From the NCBI GenBank assembly GCA_022573065.1, contig JACZUQ010000046.1:1295-8016 (forward strand): DNA of 6,722 nt, in the 5' to 3' direction. Positions within the stretch are counted from its first letter, which is position 1. Every line of letters begins with the position of its first letter. The translations under genes and the position numbers were made by a program. The notes under the pieces are model-generated. The model ran no database searches. It saw only the letters and a list, made by a program, of their open reading frames with translations, and was not told where the DNA came from. This DNA comes from Nitrososphaerota archaeon (GTDB lineage: Archaea; Thermoproteota; Nitrososphaeria; Nitrososphaerales; Nitrosopumilaceae). Positions 5,834 to 6,722 of the stretch are shown in pieces.

Positions 5834-6445
5834 TCACTGTCCCATTACCTCCACAAATTCTTGTTCAGTTCGTTTTTGAAGAACAAAATTACTTTTTTTT
5901 TCTTTACTTAATGTGGAAGTGGGAGATGAACCATAATTATGACCAGAGTATAATACTAAATTTTCATCTAAATTATACAAAACATCAAAAAGACTATGAT
6001 AAAGCTCTTTTGCACTTCCTCCTGGTAAATCAACTCTACCACAATTTCCAACAAATAGTGTGTCACCTGAAAAAATTTTACCATCGCCTACCAAACAAAT
6101 ACTATCCTTAGAATGTCCAGGTGTATGAAAAACAGTTAATTCTGAATTTCCAAAAGTAATTTTTTGACCATCAACTAATGTAATATCATGATCTAAAGTA
6201 GATGCTTCATGCTGCATAATCTTTGCACCGGTAGATTTAGCCATGACTTTATTTCCCAAAGTGTGATCAAAATGATAATGAGTATTTACAATGTATTTAA
6301 TTTTGAGACCATATCTAGTGATTAAATTTTGAATTTCATCAAGATTCCATGAAGGATCCAAAAGTATTGCGTCACTAGTTTCTTCATCTTCTAAGATGTA
6401 GGTAAAATTTGCCATATTCCCCACCTCTATTTGGTGGACTTTCAT
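5834..6445 (-). CDS. Metallo-beta-lactamase-fold hydrolase, glyoxalase II/ETHE1-like
   Basis: This is a 203-residue MBL-fold protein with the full metal site. THYHFDH (55-61) is the HxHxDH motif, followed by H111 in TPGHSKDS, D128 in FSGDTLF and H169 in YSGHNYG. The segment GNCGRVDLPGG (133-143) resembles the CGRTD region of ETHE1 persulfide dioxygenases and short GloB-like hydrolases. It lacks the C-terminal substrate-binding helical domain of classical glyoxalase II (about 250 residues), so a glutathione thioester substrate is uncertain. There is no signal peptide, so it is presumably cytosolic. The ATG at 6445 overlaps the nnrE stop in an ATGA junction, with a purine-rich stretch (GAGGAAGGGGTG) just upstream, implying translational coupling. 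cobT follows 6 nt after its stop. Thioester hydrolysis, persulfide oxidation or detoxification are all possible. Confidence 0.88.
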   Translation of the reverse strand: MKVHQIEVGNMANFTYILEDEETSDAILLDPSWNLDEIQNLITRYGLKIKYIVNTHYHFDHTLGNKVMAKSTGAKIMQHEASTLDHDITLVDGQKITFGNSELTVFHTPGHSKDSICLVGDGKIFSGDTLFVGNCGRVDLPGGSAKELYHSLFDVLYNLDENLVLYSGHNYGSSPTSTLSKEKKSNFVLQKRTEQEFVEVMGQ

Positions 6446-6722
6446 AACACCCCTTCCTCTGCCTCAGGCGGTATTCCAATTTTTTCCACATAGATTAATC
6501 CACATAGATCTTTTCTTTTTGGCATACCAATCTTCATTTTATGAAAAGTAACAGTTACATCTACAGAGACGAATACGTTACTGGTATTTCCAGTATCAGG
6601 GTCAAGACCTGATGGTACATCTACTGCTAACTTGAATGCATTAGAATCATTGACAAATTTCATTGCTGAAGCATATGGTTCACGTATATCTCCAGAAATT
6701 CCCGTACCTAAAATACCATCTA
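6442..6722 (-). CDS. nnrE: NAD(P)H-hydrate epimerase (YjeF N-terminal domain), 5' end cut by window edge
   Basis: The enzyme epimerises damaged NAD(P)HX so that the S-specific dehydratase can restore NAD(P)H. The C-terminal 92 residues are visible. The frame continues upstream of the internal ATG at 6663 to the window edge, giving DGILGTGISGDIREPYAS, the conserved YjeF_N segment, so 6663 is not the start. Further motifs are LAVDVPSGLDPDTG, holding the catalytic Asp, and VTVTFHKMKIGMP. The chain ends at IGIPPEAEEGVL, where the epimerase domain normally ends. It is therefore a stand-alone epimerase without the fused C-terminal dehydratase domain found in many archaeal and bacterial Nnr proteins; the dehydratase should be encoded elsewhere. 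The TGA stop overlaps the ATG of the MBL-fold gene. This is the most upstream visible gene of the minus-strand operon. Confidence 0.9.
   Translation of the reverse strand, partial: DGILGTGISGDIREPYASAMKFVNDSNAFKLAVDVPSGLDPDTGNTSNVFVSVDVTVTFHKMKIGMPKRKDLCGLIYVEKIGIPPEAEEGVL

Noticed and set aside
5847..5852. GGAGGT on the minus strand as the cobT ribosome-binding site
   Set aside because: It is 19 nt from the GTG start and encodes the Glu-Val near the end of the MBL protein; the GTGAT at 5833-5837 has better spacing.
5743..6111. A 122-residue plus-strand frame
   Set aside because: It is antisense to cobT and the MBL-fold gene and crosses their junction; its aromatic-rich composition is typical of a reverse-strand shadow.
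1..6722. Mobile elements, CRISPR arrays, tRNA or rRNA genes
   Set aside because: Nearly all bases are accounted for by housekeeping genes. I saw no terminal inverted repeats, transposase, spaced direct repeats or tRNA-like stems by eye; a tRNA or covariance-model scan was not possible.

Overview
The window looks like chromosomal DNA of an ammonia-oxidizing-type archaeon (Thaumarchaeota/Nitrososphaeria, Nitrosopumilus-like). Evidence: it is AT-rich; S13 and S4 are of archaeal type and adjacent; start regions have TATA-like boxes about 27 nt upstream; and the archaeal CobT family (TIGR00303/UPF0284) is present. The genus-level placement is inference from remembered protein similarity, not a search.

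Layout. (1) Positions 1-1514, minus strand: a 3'-truncated gene for a ChlI/MoxR-type AAA+ ATPase. It has 504 visible codons, a forced GTG start and intact Walker A, Walker B and sensor motifs. (2) Positions 1515-1644: a divergent promoter region with one TATA-like box for each direction. (3) Positions 1645-2313 and 2323-2964, plus strand: rps13 and rps4, a two-gene ribosomal protein operon. S13 probably starts at a TTG and carries a long Ala/Gly/Pro/Lys tail built from tandem 18-bp and 24-bp repeats. S4 starts at an ATG whose Shine-Dalgarno overlaps the S13 stop and ends in an acidic tail. (4) Positions 3016-4776, plus strand: a complete glmS, with a TATA-like box of its own in the 51-nt gap. 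(5) Positions 6722 down to 4763, minus strand: a tight operon of nnrE (5'-truncated), an MBL-fold hydrolase (4-nt overlap) and archaeal cobT (6-nt gap). Its 3' end overlaps the 3' end of glmS by 14 nt.

How the genes fit together. S13 and S4 are parts of the small ribosomal subunit. GlmS makes glucosamine-6-phosphate, which commits carbon to UDP-GlcNAc and surface glycans. The minus-strand operon joins nicotinamide-cofactor repair (NnrE), a glyoxalase-II/ETHE1-like hydrolase of unknown substrate, and activation of the cobalamin lower-ligand base (CobT). The ATPase is an unassigned chelatase/MoxR-like remodelling enzyme.

This is mostly housekeeping territory, and I found no mobile element, CRISPR array, RNA gene or obvious new system. 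The most unusual items are the repeat-built S13 tail, the start-codon corrections for S13 and S4, and the contrast between apparently leaderless first genes and Shine-Dalgarno-led internal genes.
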